From Sulfotelmatobacter sp049792875 (GTDB lineage: Bacteria > Acidobacteriota > Terriglobia > Terriglobales > Acidobacteriaceae): a DNA stretch of 64,000 nucleotides. A model generated the notes under the pieces. It was not told the origin of the DNA. It was given only the letters and a program-made list of their open reading frames with translations, and did not search any database. This document shows, piece after piece, positions 33,505 to 42,473 of the stretch. The stretch covers positions 7,346 to 71,345 of the forward strand of contig JBARBI010000124.1 in the NCBI GenBank assembly GCA_049792875.1, in the 5' to 3' direction. The first letter of the stretch is position 1. Each line of letters starts with the position of its first letter. Position numbers and translations under genes: made by a program.

Positions 33505-34335
33505 GTGTATCCCCAACTATTTCATCTAGGGAAGTTTTTCCTGCCGACCTATGGACTCCTGGTTTCCATCGGCGTCCTCGTCGGATTGTGGATCAGCGTG
33601 CGCAACTCCGAACGCCTGGGGATTGACGGCGACGACGCGTGGAACCTGGGGATTCTGGTCGTGCTGTGCGGCATTGTCGGCGCCAAGGTGCTTTACGTCA
33701 TTAACGACTGGAGCATTTACAAGGACCATCTTGGCGAGATCTTCAGTTTGGAGACGCTGCAGGCGGGTGGTGTTTTTTCGGGTGGACTGCTGGCGGCATT
33801 CGTGGCGGCGGCCTGGTATGTGCGGAAGCATCACATGCCCGCCCTTGGAACCTGCGATGCCTTTGCTCCCGGCCTCGCGCTCGGACACGCGATCGGCCGC
33901 ATCGGCTGCTTTGCGGCCGGTTGCTGCTACGGGAAAGAGACCCATCACTGGTGGGGCGTAGTGTTTCGCAATCCGCTCGCTGCCTCGATTACCGGAACAC
34001 CGCTGAACAAGCCACTCGAGCCGACCCAGTTGTTCGAATCGGCAGTGGAGCTCGCGAATTTCTTTTTCCTTATGTGGCTGCTCAAGCGGAGAAAGTTCGA
34101 TGGCCAGGTCATTGGCGCATTCATCTTCATCTATGGCTTCGCCAGGTTCTTCCTCGAGTATTTGCGCGACGATCCCGGCCGCGGCTCCGTGTTTGGCGGC
34201 GCGATGACCGGCACGCAGTTGATCGCGATCGGATTGGTCCTTGGTGGCGGATTCATCTGGTGGCTGCGCCCCGGCTCGAAACCGGTCCCGGCGCGCACCG
34301 CGAGCGCCACGGTAGCCCAAGAGCAGCGGCGCTAA
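33505..34335 (+). CDS. lgt: Prolipoprotein diacylglyceryl transferase
   Basis: Integral membrane enzyme (276 residues, about seven helices) that transfers diacylglycerol from phosphatidylglycerol to the lipobox Cys. The signature HAIGRIGCFAAGCCYG, LEPTQLFESAVEL and FARFFLEYLRDDP are all present, including the essential His, Arg and Glu residues. The GTG start at 33505 has no strong ribosome binding site but fits the family N-terminus (MYPQLFHLGKFFLPTYG). Convergent with the SDR gene. Confidence 0.95.
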   Translation: MYPQLFHLGKFFLPTYGLLVSIGVLVGLWISVRNSERLGIDGDDAWNLGILVVLCGIVGAKVLYVINDWSIYKDHLGEIFSLETLQAGGVFSGGLLAAFVAAAWYVRKHHMPALGTCDAFAPGLALGHAIGRIGCFAAGCCYGKETHHWWGVVFRNPLAASITGTPLNKPLEPTQLFESAVELANFFFLMWLLKRRKFDGQVIGAFIFIYGFARFFLEYLRDDPGRGSVFGGAMTGTQLIAIGLVLGGGFIWWLRPGSKPVPARTASATVAQEQRR

Positions 34336-34348
34336 GGGAGCCTTCACC

Positions 34349-35215
34349 TCAGCTCTTGGGACGGATTGCCAGACCGAAATCCTTCTCCATGCGCTGGTAC
34401 CACGTGTCGTCGTCGGCGCCATGCAGGGCGACCCATTCTTCGTCGGTCAACGATTGGCGCCATTCCAGAAGCGGCACGGCATCGGGTCCGACGGGGTGCC
34501 GCAGTTGTAGCGTCCCGCTCTCAATGATCTCCCGAATTTTCTCGGCCACCAGTGACGGGGACGCCGGGTTCTTTAGGGAAGCGGCAAACAGGTGGGCGAA
34601 ACGCCGTTGCTGCGAGTAGACCGAAGCGTTCCCCGTTTCCTCAATTCGTCTGGCCATCGGCGTCTCGATAATGCCCGGTTCCACCACGGCGACCCGTACT
34701 CCAAACGCCTTCATCTCCTGGGCCAACGCCTCGCTGACCGCCTCCAGGGCAAACTTGGATGCCGTGTACGGCGCCAGTGGAGAGTTGGCGATACGCCCGG
34801 CGACTGAGGTAACGTTGATGATGCATCCGCTCCGGCGTCGCCGCATCTCCGGCACCACCGCTTGGATGCAACGCAAGGCCCCAAAATAGTTTGTTTCCAT
34901 CACCGCCCGAAACTCGGCCAGGGCCAGTTCCTCAATGGAGCCGCTCCGCTCCACACCGGCGTTATTAACCAGCACATCAATGTGGCCGGCATCTCTCTGG
35001 ATGTTTGCGATCGCGGTCTTCACCGAACTGTCCGAATCAACATCCATCGCAGAGATCTGGATGGGGAGCTTCTCCTGCGCGGCGTTGGCGCCCAGTTCCG
35101 GTGCCCGGGAAGGGTTGCGCATGGTGGCATAGACGTTGTGACCCGCTCGACCAAGAGCGAGCGCCGTCGCCAGGCCAATCCCCGAACTCGTTCCCGTGAT
35201 GAGTACGGACGCCAT
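34349..35215 (-). CDS. Short-chain dehydrogenase/reductase
   Basis: Classical SDR of 288 residues. It has the Rossmann glycine motif VLITGTSSGIGLATALALG, NNAG (VLVNNAGVERSG), catalytic Ser (INVTSVAGR) and YTASK with Tyr and Lys. MRNPSRAPEL after strand 2 suggests NADP(H) preference. Upstream codons to 35317 are open but lack homology; ATG 35215 starts MASVLITG. The tail beyond residue 235 is longer than the usual SDR and ends DTWYQRMEKDFGLAIRP. Substrate not deducible. Confidence 0.9.
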   Translation of the reverse strand: MASVLITGTSSGIGLATALALGRAGHNVYATMRNPSRAPELGANAAQEKLPIQISAMDVDSDSSVKTAIANIQRDAGHIDVLVNNAGVERSGSIEELALAEFRAVMETNYFGALRCIQAVVPEMRRRRSGCIINVTSVAGRIANSPLAPYTASKFALEAVSEALAQEMKAFGVRVAVVEPGIIETPMARRIEETGNASVYSQQRRFAHLFAASLKNPASPSLVAEKIREIIESGTLQLRHPVGPDAVPLLEWRQSLTDEEWVALHGADDDTWYQRMEKDFGLAIRPKS

Positions 35216-35328
35216 AGAGTGTCTCTCCCTTGCTGCGGTTGCGGCCTGCAAGTGTACCACCCGATCCTCCGCCCAGGTTTGTGCAGCTGTTTCTGAGATA
35301 GCCGGAAGGAGTATCATTAAAGCTCGCG

Positions 35329-37185
35329 ATGCCGCGATGCGGTTGCGGTTTCGCGAGACCCATATTTATGCTGACGTTCGACCTCGGCTCCGTTCTCGAG
35401 TGGTCGTGCCGCCGCTGGTTCTTATTACTGATCTTGAGCGGCGTTCCCTTCCTCCATTCCCAGACCTCCGTCCCAGACTCGTCCAGCACCGTTCCTCGTT
35501 TCCAGTCGAAAGTGAGCGTCGTTCTTGTCGATGTGGTGGTGACCGACAACAAGGATGCACCGGTCACGGGGCTCGAGCAGAAGGATTTTGAGATTCTGGA
35601 AGATGGCAAGCCGCAGACGATAACTGGTTTTGAAGAACACAAGGTCATCCACACCAAACCGCCCAAGCTGCCACCAATGCCCCCGGATGTATACACCAAC
35701 TTTCCTCCCGTCCGGACCACGGACTCGGTCAATATCCTGCTGCTGGACGCTCTGAACACGCAGGTCGCGGACCAATCGTACGTGCGCGCACAACTGATCC
35801 GGTACCTCACCACGGTTCAACCTGGTACTCGACTCGCGGTCTTCGTCCTGACCTCGCGACTGCGCATGATCCAGGAGGTCACCACTGATTCTTCGTTGTT
35901 GTTGGCGGCCCTTAACAAACAAGACGTGGGAGGCAGTCCGCAGCAATCCGCCATGCTGCTCTCGCGCCAAGAAATGGACATGGACGCGGCACGGACCACC
36001 GAGTTGATGGGAAATTTGGTCGGGGAAACCGATCTTGCTCTCTCTGCCATGGCGCCTCGTGCCGTTGCCTATATGATGCAATCCAAGCTCGACTCGCGCG
36101 TTGAGACCACCCTGCAGGCTCTGCAGCAGCTCGCACGCTATCTTGGTGGCATTCCGGGTCGCAAGAATTTGCTCTGGTTTTCGGGCTCCTTCCCGATTAG
36201 TGTCTTCCCCGACTTGAATGCGGCCGAGCCCTTCCAGGCCGTGCGCCAATACGGGGGAGAGGTGCAGAGAACTGCCACTCTCCTCACCGTGGCGCAGGTT
36301 GCCATTTATCCCATCGCAGCGGAGGGCCTCGTCTCGGATTCCGGGTACGAAGCCAGCGCAACGAGGATCGGGGAGGCCAGACTATCGATAAACCAAGGCC
36401 CCCTCGACACCGGGGAGCGGAACGCAGATCACTTGAGCATGGAGGTCCTGGCCGAAAACACCGGCGGGAAAGCGTTCTATGACACGAACGGTCTGAAGGA
36501 CGCAATGGCTCGCGCCATCGACTACGGTTCACACTATTACACGCTGGCTTATACGCCCACCGACAAGAAGATGGACGGGAGGTATCGCCGCATCCAATTG
36601 AAGCTCTCCGCCGGCAAGTACAAGGTCGCTTACCGCCGCGGTTACTACGCCGACACAGCGAAGGACGTTAAAGCGAAACAAGAGCAACCCGGTGATCCGC
36701 TTTTGCCTCTGATGAAGCGCGGCCTACCCGACTTCTCTCAGATTCTCTTCAAAGCGCGCGTGACTCCCTCCAATCCACAGCCGCCGCCCGACGCCGCGCG
36801 TATCGGGGACAACGTGGACTTGAAAGGCCCATGCACACGTTACGGCGTGGACTTCGCGATTGCGGTGGATGATCTTGCATTCGAAACAGCTAGCGATGGC
36901 CTGCGCGGCGCCGCCGTCGAAGTGATGCTCATCGCTTACGATCGAGATGGCAAACCTCTCAATTCGGTGGTTCGACAGCGCGAACTAGGTTTGAAGCCCC
37001 AGAGCTTCGCTGCCGCCCAGGCAGCTGGCCTTCAACTGCATTTCGACATCGACGTGCCGACCGACACGCTGGCCAAAAATAACGCCTATCTCCGCATTGG
37101 AATCTACGATGCGCGGGCGAGCAATGCGGGCACACTCGAAGTTCCATTGCACCCCATCGCTGCCCCTGCGGCTCTGGCGAAGTAA
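35329..37185 (+). CDS. VWFA-related domain protein 2
   Basis: A 618-residue secreted member of the VWFA-related family. It has a leader near residues 28-45 (RRWFLLLILSGVPFLHSQ), VSVVLVDVVVTDNKDAPVTG, KDFEILEDGKPQTI, the A-domain with a degenerate MIDAS (ILLLDALNTQ), and the typical YYTLAYTPTDKKMDGRYRRI and YRRGYYAD end. An additional C-terminal domain (about 450-618) is predicted beta-rich and not shared with its smaller paralogues. ATG 35368 would give a shorter, cleaner signal peptide. Confidence 0.82.
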   Translation: MPRCGCGFARPIFMLTFDLGSVLEWSCRRWFLLLILSGVPFLHSQTSVPDSSSTVPRFQSKVSVVLVDVVVTDNKDAPVTGLEQKDFEILEDGKPQTITGFEEHKVIHTKPPKLPPMPPDVYTNFPPVRTTDSVNILLLDALNTQVADQSYVRAQLIRYLTTVQPGTRLAVFVLTSRLRMIQEVTTDSSLLLAALNKQDVGGSPQQSAMLLSRQEMDMDAARTTELMGNLVGETDLALSAMAPRAVAYMMQSKLDSRVETTLQALQQLARYLGGIPGRKNLLWFSGSFPISVFPDLNAAEPFQAVRQYGGEVQRTATLLTVAQVAIYPIAAEGLVSDSGYEASATRIGEARLSINQGPLDTGERNADHLSMEVLAENTGGKAFYDTNGLKDAMARAIDYGSHYYTLAYTPTDKKMDGRYRRIQLKLSAGKYKVAYRRGYYADTAKDVKAKQEQPGDPLLPLMKRGLPDFSQILFKARVTPSNPQPPPDAARIGDNVDLKGPCTRYGVDFAIAVDDLAFETASDGLRGAAVEVMLIAYDRDGKPLNSVVRQRELGLKPQSFAAAQAAGLQLHFDIDVPTDTLAKNNAYLRIGIYDARASNAGTLEVPLHPIAAPAALAK

Positions 37186-37344
37186 GTCCCACGCCTGTCA
37201 GGGCCACGTTGACTCGGATGCTGAATGTCCCGCTTTTCGGTTCACCGATTGGCGATGCGCGGGCCGGTGAGTATAATCGCGGCCACTTGAACGCTGCTCC
37301 CCCGCTGCGCATTCAGGGCGAAATGCCGTTCCTGAGGAGGCGAA

Positions 37345-38637
37345 GTGATCCATAAAATCATCGGTGTACTCTTGCTGTGCTGTGGTGCGGCCGGATGGGG
37401 ACAGGCTCCCGCAAAAGCACCGCTGCTCGTCAAGGCCGGAAAGCTTTTCGATGCGCGAAACGGGCGGATGTTGGCCAACCAGGCCATCCTGATCCAGGGT
37501 GACCGGATCAAGGAAGTCGGGGACTCCGCCGTCGTCGCGGCACACGCACCGGGCGCAAGAGTGATCGATCTGTCGTCCGCCATCGTTCTGCCCGGCTTGA
37601 TTGACTGCCATGCGCACGTGCTGGGCAACTTGAAAGACCTTTCGCCTGTGCGCAGCCTGCGCACGTCTTCTCCGCAAGGCGTTCTCTGGGGCGTTCACAA
37701 TCTGCAGGTCTGGCTGGATCACGGCTTCAGCGCACTGCGCGATGCTGGTGAGGATGATCTGGCCTACGGCCAGCTCGCTTTGCGGGATGCCATCAACCTG
37801 GGTTTGATTCGTGGACCGCGGATGGTGTCCGCTGGCAACTATGTCTCTGTCACCGGGGGGCATGGGGACGTCGATCCTCTGGCTCCCGATCAGGCCCTGC
37901 CTCGCCGGCCCAATCTGGCCGATAATGTCGACGAGGTCAGCACGGCCGTTCGGCGCGATCTCAAATACGGTGCCGATTGGATCAAGCTCATGGCCACCGG
38001 CGGCGTGGCCGACGTGCTCAGTGACTTCAATGTGCAAGAACTGAGCCAGGAACAGATGCAAAAGGCGGTGGAGATTGCGCACCGGGCCCACAAAAAGGTC
38101 ATGGCCCACGCCGAGGGCACCGAGGGAATTAAGGCCGCCGCGCGCGCCGGCGTCGACTCCATTGAGCACGGGACCATGCTGGACGAAGAGGGAGCGACCC
38201 TGTTGGCGCAGAAGGGAACTTGGTTGGTTCCGACCTTGGAAACCTTCCAGCGCCTGACCAACCCCAGCATCGAGAGCGGGCAAGAGGCTGCCGAAACCGA
38301 GAAAACCAAGGAAATTCTGAAGTTTCAACCAGCGGCCTTTCAACGAGCCCTTCAGCACCACCTAAAGATGGCCTTCGGTTTGGATGATGATCCTGATTTC
38401 CTGGACAACGAGTTTGTCGCCCTGGTGAAAGGCGGCATGACTCCCACCGAAGCTCTGCAATCGGCAACCGTCAATGCCGCCGAGCTTCTGGGACTCTCCG
38501 AGCAAATCGGCAGTATTGAGGCGGGCAAATTTGCGGATGTCATTGCCGTGAGCGGCGACCCGCTCACTGACATCACAAACATGAAAAATGTAGTTTTTGT
38601 GATGAAGGGTGGTGAGATCATCAAGGATGCGAAGTAG
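37345..38637 (+). CDS. Exported amidohydrolase 2
   Basis: A 430-residue amidohydrolase with leader MIHKIIGVLLLCCGAAGWGQ. Metal-site motifs are LPGLIDCHAHVLGN, DWIKLMATGGV (carboxylated Lys region), KKVMAHAEGTEG and DSIEHGTML. The usual GTDAG catalytic Asp region reads FGLDDDPDFLDNEF, a departure with an Asp retained. The end AGKFADVIAVSGDPLTDI is typical. It is likely a periplasmic Xaa-Pro or imidazolone-type hydrolase; specificity is unknown. Starts at GTG after CTGAGGAGGCGAA, a strong ribosome binding site. Confidence 0.87.
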   Translation: MIHKIIGVLLLCCGAAGWGQAPAKAPLLVKAGKLFDARNGRMLANQAILIQGDRIKEVGDSAVVAAHAPGARVIDLSSAIVLPGLIDCHAHVLGNLKDLSPVRSLRTSSPQGVLWGVHNLQVWLDHGFSALRDAGEDDLAYGQLALRDAINLGLIRGPRMVSAGNYVSVTGGHGDVDPLAPDQALPRRPNLADNVDEVSTAVRRDLKYGADWIKLMATGGVADVLSDFNVQELSQEQMQKAVEIAHRAHKKVMAHAEGTEGIKAAARAGVDSIEHGTMLDEEGATLLAQKGTWLVPTLETFQRLTNPSIESGQEAAETEKTKEILKFQPAAFQRALQHHLKMAFGLDDDPDFLDNEFVALVKGGMTPTEALQSATVNAAELLGLSEQIGSIEAGKFADVIAVSGDPLTDITNMKNVVFVMKGGEIIKDAK

Positions 38638-38678
38638 ATTCCGCTTAATGTTTACGCGGGCGCAATACGAATGCTGAA

Positions 38679-39698
38679 ATGGCGCAAACCTTCCCAATTC
38701 TTATTAGCGTTGCGCTCGACGCTGCCGGCCTGCGCCTCGATCAGTTCCTCGTCGCTCACCTGGATGTAAGCCGGGCGCGGGTGCAGCAGCTCATCTCCGA
38801 AAAGATGGTTCTGGTAAACGATGCCGCTTCCAAGGCTTCCCTGAAGCTGCGTGGAACCGAACGCATCAGCGTGCTGGGATCGGCAGCGCGGCCACCTTTG
38901 CGCGCCATTGCCGAGGAGATTCCTCTCGACATCGAGTACGAAGACGACGATCTCGCGATCATCAACAAGCCCGCCGGTATGATGGTGCACGCGGGCGCGG
39001 GAGCCACGGAAGATCGGCGCAATCGCGGCACCCTGGTGAATGCCCTGCTGCACCACTTCGCGACCTTGTCGGCTGTGGGCGGCGAGATGCGCCCCGGCAT
39101 CGTGCACCGGCTCGACAAAGAGACCAGCGGCTTGATCCTGGTGGCGAAAAATGACGAAGCGCATCGCAAGCTGGCAGCACAATTTGCCCGCCGCGAAGTG
39201 AAGAAAACTTACACTGCGCTGGTGCACGGGTGGGTCAAGAAAGATCAAGGGACCATCACGGCCAGCGTCAGCCGCGACCCCGTTCGACGCATACGGATGA
39301 CCACGCGGGGCACGGGCGGACGCGACGCGATCTCACACTACCGCGTGGTCCGGCGTCTGGACACACCCTTTGGGAAGTTCTCGCTGATTGAAGTGAAAAT
39401 TGAGACTGGACGGACCCACCAGATTCGCGTCCACATGGCGTCGCTGGGACACGCGGTCGTGGGCGATGCGCTGTATGGTGCTCCGCGCGAGATGCGGGCC
39501 CGGCGTGGCGGCGCGACCGACGAGGGCGGTGCGATCTCGCTGTCGCGAAATTTTCTGCACGCGGCGCAGTTGGAGTTCGTGCATCCGCGGACCGGGAAAC
39601 GGATTGCGCTCAAGAGCCCTCTTCCCGCAGAACTTCAGACGTTTCTGGCGACAATCGAGGGAGACGTTGCAAGCAACGTCTCTAGCAAAGGGGTTTGA
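38679..39698 (+). CDS. rluD: RluA/RluD-family pseudouridine synthase
   Basis: A 339-residue RNA modification enzyme with an S4 domain (residues 15-75, LRLDQFLVAHLDVSRARVQ) and a catalytic core with HRLDKETSGLILVAKN (nucleophile Asp), KTYTALVHGWV and GRTHQIRVHMASLGH. RluD makes pseudouridines in helix 69 of 23S rRNA; which member this is cannot be fixed from sequence. The last residues GDVASNVSSKGV are encoded by a family C palindrome (39659-39683) that has replaced or extended the natural C-terminus. Confidence 0.9.
   Translation: MAQTFPILISVALDAAGLRLDQFLVAHLDVSRARVQQLISEKMVLVNDAASKASLKLRGTERISVLGSAARPPLRAIAEEIPLDIEYEDDDLAIINKPAGMMVHAGAGATEDRRNRGTLVNALLHHFATLSAVGGEMRPGIVHRLDKETSGLILVAKNDEAHRKLAAQFARREVKKTYTALVHGWVKKDQGTITASVSRDPVRRIRMTTRGTGGRDAISHYRVVRRLDTPFGKFSLIEVKIETGRTHQIRVHMASLGHAVVGDALYGAPREMRARRGGATDEGGAISLSRNFLHAAQLEFVHPRTGKRIALKSPLPAELQTFLATIEGDVASNVSSKGV
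39659..39683 (+). repeat. Family C palindrome at the end of rluD
   Basis: GGGAGACGTTGC and GCAACGTCTC arms around AA. It is read in frame as the last dozen codons of rluD. The intergenic copy at 18673-18699 differs in the central bases only. Confidence 0.8.
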
Positions 39699-39728
39699 GG
39701 CAGGCTGGGTTCACGCGGCGCGGGCGGA

Positions 39729-39734
39729 TATAAT
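39729..39734 (+). promoter_or_regulatory. Candidate -10 element of VWFA gene 3
   Basis: A perfect TATAAT about 20 bases before the TTG start, which implies a leader of roughly 13 bases containing the AGAGGGA ribosome binding site. No clear -35 was found. Confidence 0.35.
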
Positions 39735-39753
39735 ATCGTATCAGAGGGAAACA

Positions 39754-40809
39754 TTGGGGACAAAACGGTTTGCAGGTTCCGCACTGGTTCTGTTGCTATT
39801 TTTAGCGGGGAGCGTGACGGCGCAGTCAGCGGCTCCAACAACGGCTCCTGCGACGGCGGCCATGCCGCAGCAGGCGCCATCGTCCATTACCCCGCCGCCC
39901 ACAGCTGGCAGCGCGCCTGCCGGGCAAGAGCAAAAGCCCGCTGATCCCGCCGCTCCGGCCGACGATACGGTCACCACTATCCGCGCCACCACCAACGAAG
40001 TAAACGTTGTATTCACGGTGACCGACAAACACGGCCGCCGCATCACCGACCTCAAACAAAACGATTTCCGCGTCGTCGACGACAACAAGCCACCACAGGA
40101 GATCCGCAGCTTCCACGCAGAGACCAACCTCCCGCTCGAAGTCGGCCTCCTCATCGATGCCAGCAATTCCGTGCGGGACCGCTTCAAGTTCGAGCAGGAA
40201 TCCGCCATTGAATTCCTGAACCAGACCATCCACCCGCGCTACGATCTGGCATTCGTGGTCGGTTTCGACGTGACGCCCGAAGTTACGCAGGATTTCACCG
40301 ACAACACCGAATTGCTCGCGCATGGAGTGCATGAACTGCGTCCCGGCGGCGGCACGGCGCTCTACGATGCGCTGTATTTTGCCTGCCGCGATAAGTTGCT
40401 CAAGGCCCCGAAGACCACCACCGTGCGCCGGGCCATCATTCTGCTCAGCGACGGTGATGACAACCAGAGCCACGTGACCCGGGAGGAAGCGATCGAGATG
40501 GCGCAGCGCGCCGAGGCCATCGTCTACACCATCAGCACCAACGTGAGCGGGACCAAGGGCCCGGGCGACAAAGTGCTGGAGCGCATTGCCGATGCCACCG
40601 GCGGCCGCGCCTTCTTCCCCTTCCAGATTCGCGATGTGGCTAACGCCTTCGCTGAAATTCAGGACGAACTCCGCAGCCAGTACGCCATTTCCTACAAGCC
40701 AGCGGATTTCAAGGCCGACGGGCATTACCGGACGATTGAAATCGAGGCCAGCGACCGGAAGAATTTTCGCGTCCGGGCGCGCCGTGGATACTACGCACCG
40801 ACGCAGTAA
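39754..40809 (+). CDS. VWFA-related domain protein 3
   Basis: A 351-residue secreted VWFA protein. TTG 39754 follows AGAGGGA and starts MGTKRFAGSALVLLLFLAGS, a good signal peptide. A Pro/Ala-rich stretch (about 30-75) is followed by NEVNVVFTVTDKHGRRITDL, NDFRVVDDNKPPQEI, the A-domain with near-intact MIDAS (GLLIDASNSVRDRF, then GGGTALYDAL and ILLSDGDDNQS), and the end SQYAISYKPADFKADGHY with RRGYYAP. Metal binding is plausible here. Confidence 0.85.
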   Translation: MGTKRFAGSALVLLLFLAGSVTAQSAAPTTAPATAAMPQQAPSSITPPPTAGSAPAGQEQKPADPAAPADDTVTTIRATTNEVNVVFTVTDKHGRRITDLKQNDFRVVDDNKPPQEIRSFHAETNLPLEVGLLIDASNSVRDRFKFEQESAIEFLNQTIHPRYDLAFVVGFDVTPEVTQDFTDNTELLAHGVHELRPGGGTALYDALYFACRDKLLKAPKTTTVRRAIILLSDGDDNQSHVTREEAIEMAQRAEAIVYTISTNVSGTKGPGDKVLERIADATGGRAFFPFQIRDVANAFAEIQDELRSQYAISYKPADFKADGHYRTIEIEASDRKNFRVRARRGYYAPTQ

Positions 40810-40920
40810 GGGCATCAACCACAAAGGTTCAGGAAGGAAACCCTTGGTTCTTGATGCTACGCGGAACTTCGTGTCCTTCGCGGTTAAAGGCTTTTGCCGA
40901 CCGGAGCAGCGACCTAGACT

Positions 40921-41325
40921 ATGCCAGGTTATTCCGGAACGCCACTTCCGAAGAAGCTGGGAATCAAACCTGGGTTCCGCGTGTGCCTCGCCGATGCGCC
41001 GCCTGAGGTGCAGGCCGCGTTGCGCGCGTCGCTGGCCGGGTGCGAAATCGTGCGCGACGGGAGATCTCCGCTCGACTTCGCGATGAGTTTCACGAAATCA
41101 AAAACAGTTCTGGCAAGAGAATTCGCGCGAATCAGCAAGCATCTCGCACCCGCAGGGATGTTTTGGGCGAGCTGGCCCAAGAAGAGTACCGGCGTGGCCA
41201 CCGATCTGGACGAGAACATCGTCCGTGAAATCGGCCTGGCCGAGGGTTTGGTGGACGTAAAGGTATGCGCCGTGACTGAGGTCTGGTCAGGATTAAAATT
41301 CGTGCGGCGCGTGAAGGACCGCTAA
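40921..41325 (+). CDS. DUF3052 family protein
   Basis: A 134-residue cytoplasmic protein. MPGYSGTPLPKKLGIKPG and the later MFWASWPKKSTGVATDLDENIVREIGL are the DUF3052 hallmarks, whose members resemble methyltransferase-like folds without the cofactor site. No function is established. It lies 23 bases upstream of the Gfo/Idh/MocA gene and may be cotranscribed. Confidence 0.85.
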   Translation: MPGYSGTPLPKKLGIKPGFRVCLADAPPEVQAALRASLAGCEIVRDGRSPLDFAMSFTKSKTVLAREFARISKHLAPAGMFWASWPKKSTGVATDLDENIVREIGLAEGLVDVKVCAVTEVWSGLKFVRRVKDR

Positions 41326-41348
41326 GGACCATCGGCGCAGGAGAGAAT

Positions 41349-42407
41349 ATGGTGCGAGTGGGCTTGATCGGATTCGGTCTCGCGGGCCAGGCGTTTCATG
41401 CGCCCGTCATTCGGGGCGTCCCGGGAATGGAACTGGCGTGCATTCTCGAACGGCACGGGCCTAACGCAAAGCAAAAGTACCCGGAAGTCCGGGTGGCCCG
41501 GACGCTCGACGAAATGCTTTCCGACCAGTCGATCAGCCTGTGCGTGGTGGCCACTCCGAACGATTCGCACTACTCGTACACTAAGTCCTGCCTCGAAGCG
41601 GGCCGCGACGTGGTTGTGGACAAACCATTCACCCCGACTCTGGCAGAGGCCGAGCAACTCGTGCGTCTCGCCGCCCAGCGCGGCCGCCTGCTTACCGTGT
41701 ATCAGGATCGGCGCTGGGACGGAGATTTTCAGACGGTCAAGAAACTGGTGAAATCAGGCGCCGTAGGCGCGGTAGCCGAGTACGAAGCGCGCTTTGACCG
41801 CTTCCGCCGGGAGTCCAAGGCCAACGCCTGGCGCGAGCGTCCAGGCCATCCCGCGGCCGGTGTGCTCTGGGATCTGGGTCCGCACTTGATCGATCAGGCC
41901 CTCGTGTTGTTCGGCACGCCCGAGGCCATCTGGGCGTCGGCATTCTGCCAGCGCCCGACTTCGCAGGTAGACGATTCCTTTGACGTGCACATGGAATATC
42001 CCCACCTGCTCGCCACCCTGCGCGCAAGGATCCTTGCCTATGCTCCCGGACCTCACCTGCTGATTCACGGAACCGAAGGATCGTTCGTGAAGTATGGCAT
42101 GGATCCACAGGAAGAAATCCTGCGCAGCGCCAACTGCCCCGACGGACCTTCCTGGGGCGCGGATTGGGGCGAGGAACCGGAGCAATGCTGGGGAACTCTG
42201 AGTCGCGTCGGCGAAGACCCTCGCAAAATAAAGACCGAGCGCGGAGACTATCGCTCCTTCTACGCCGACGTGAGAGACGCGATGGAGAAGGGATCTCCGC
42301 TGGATGTGACGCCCGAACAGGCGCTGCGCACCATGCGCGGAGTCTTATTGGCGCACAAGAGCAGCCGTGAAGGGCGCAGAGTACAGTGGACGGAAGCGCC
42401 GGAGTAG
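41349..42407 (+). CDS. Gfo/Idh/MocA family oxidoreductase
   Basis: NAD(P)-dependent oxidoreductase of 352 residues. It has the Rossmann start VRVGLIGFGLAGQAFHAPVI, VVVDKPFTPTLAEAE with the EKP-like motif (DKP here), and a C-terminal alpha/beta domain with GVLWDLGPHLIDQALVLFG holding the Asp and His of the active site. Substrates in this family are sugars, inositols or bile pigments, so specificity is unknown. The gene follows the DUF3052 gene on the same strand. Confidence 0.92.
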   Translation: MVRVGLIGFGLAGQAFHAPVIRGVPGMELACILERHGPNAKQKYPEVRVARTLDEMLSDQSISLCVVATPNDSHYSYTKSCLEAGRDVVVDKPFTPTLAEAEQLVRLAAQRGRLLTVYQDRRWDGDFQTVKKLVKSGAVGAVAEYEARFDRFRRESKANAWRERPGHPAAGVLWDLGPHLIDQALVLFGTPEAIWASAFCQRPTSQVDDSFDVHMEYPHLLATLRARILAYAPGPHLLIHGTEGSFVKYGMDPQEEILRSANCPDGPSWGADWGEEPEQCWGTLSRVGEDPRKIKTERGDYRSFYADVRDAMEKGSPLDVTPEQALRTMRGVLLAHKSSREGRRVQWTEAPE

Positions 42408-42473
42408 GCCGTCACCGCGTACTCGTGACGGGTACCGTCATGGTCCCTCGCGGGCGGGCCGCACGCGCCACAG

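Noticed and set aside
32926..33516. Minus-strand frame of 196 codons in the kinase-lgt gap.
   Set aside because: Basic, low-complexity composition, no recognised domain, runs into lgt and crosses a terminator hairpin.
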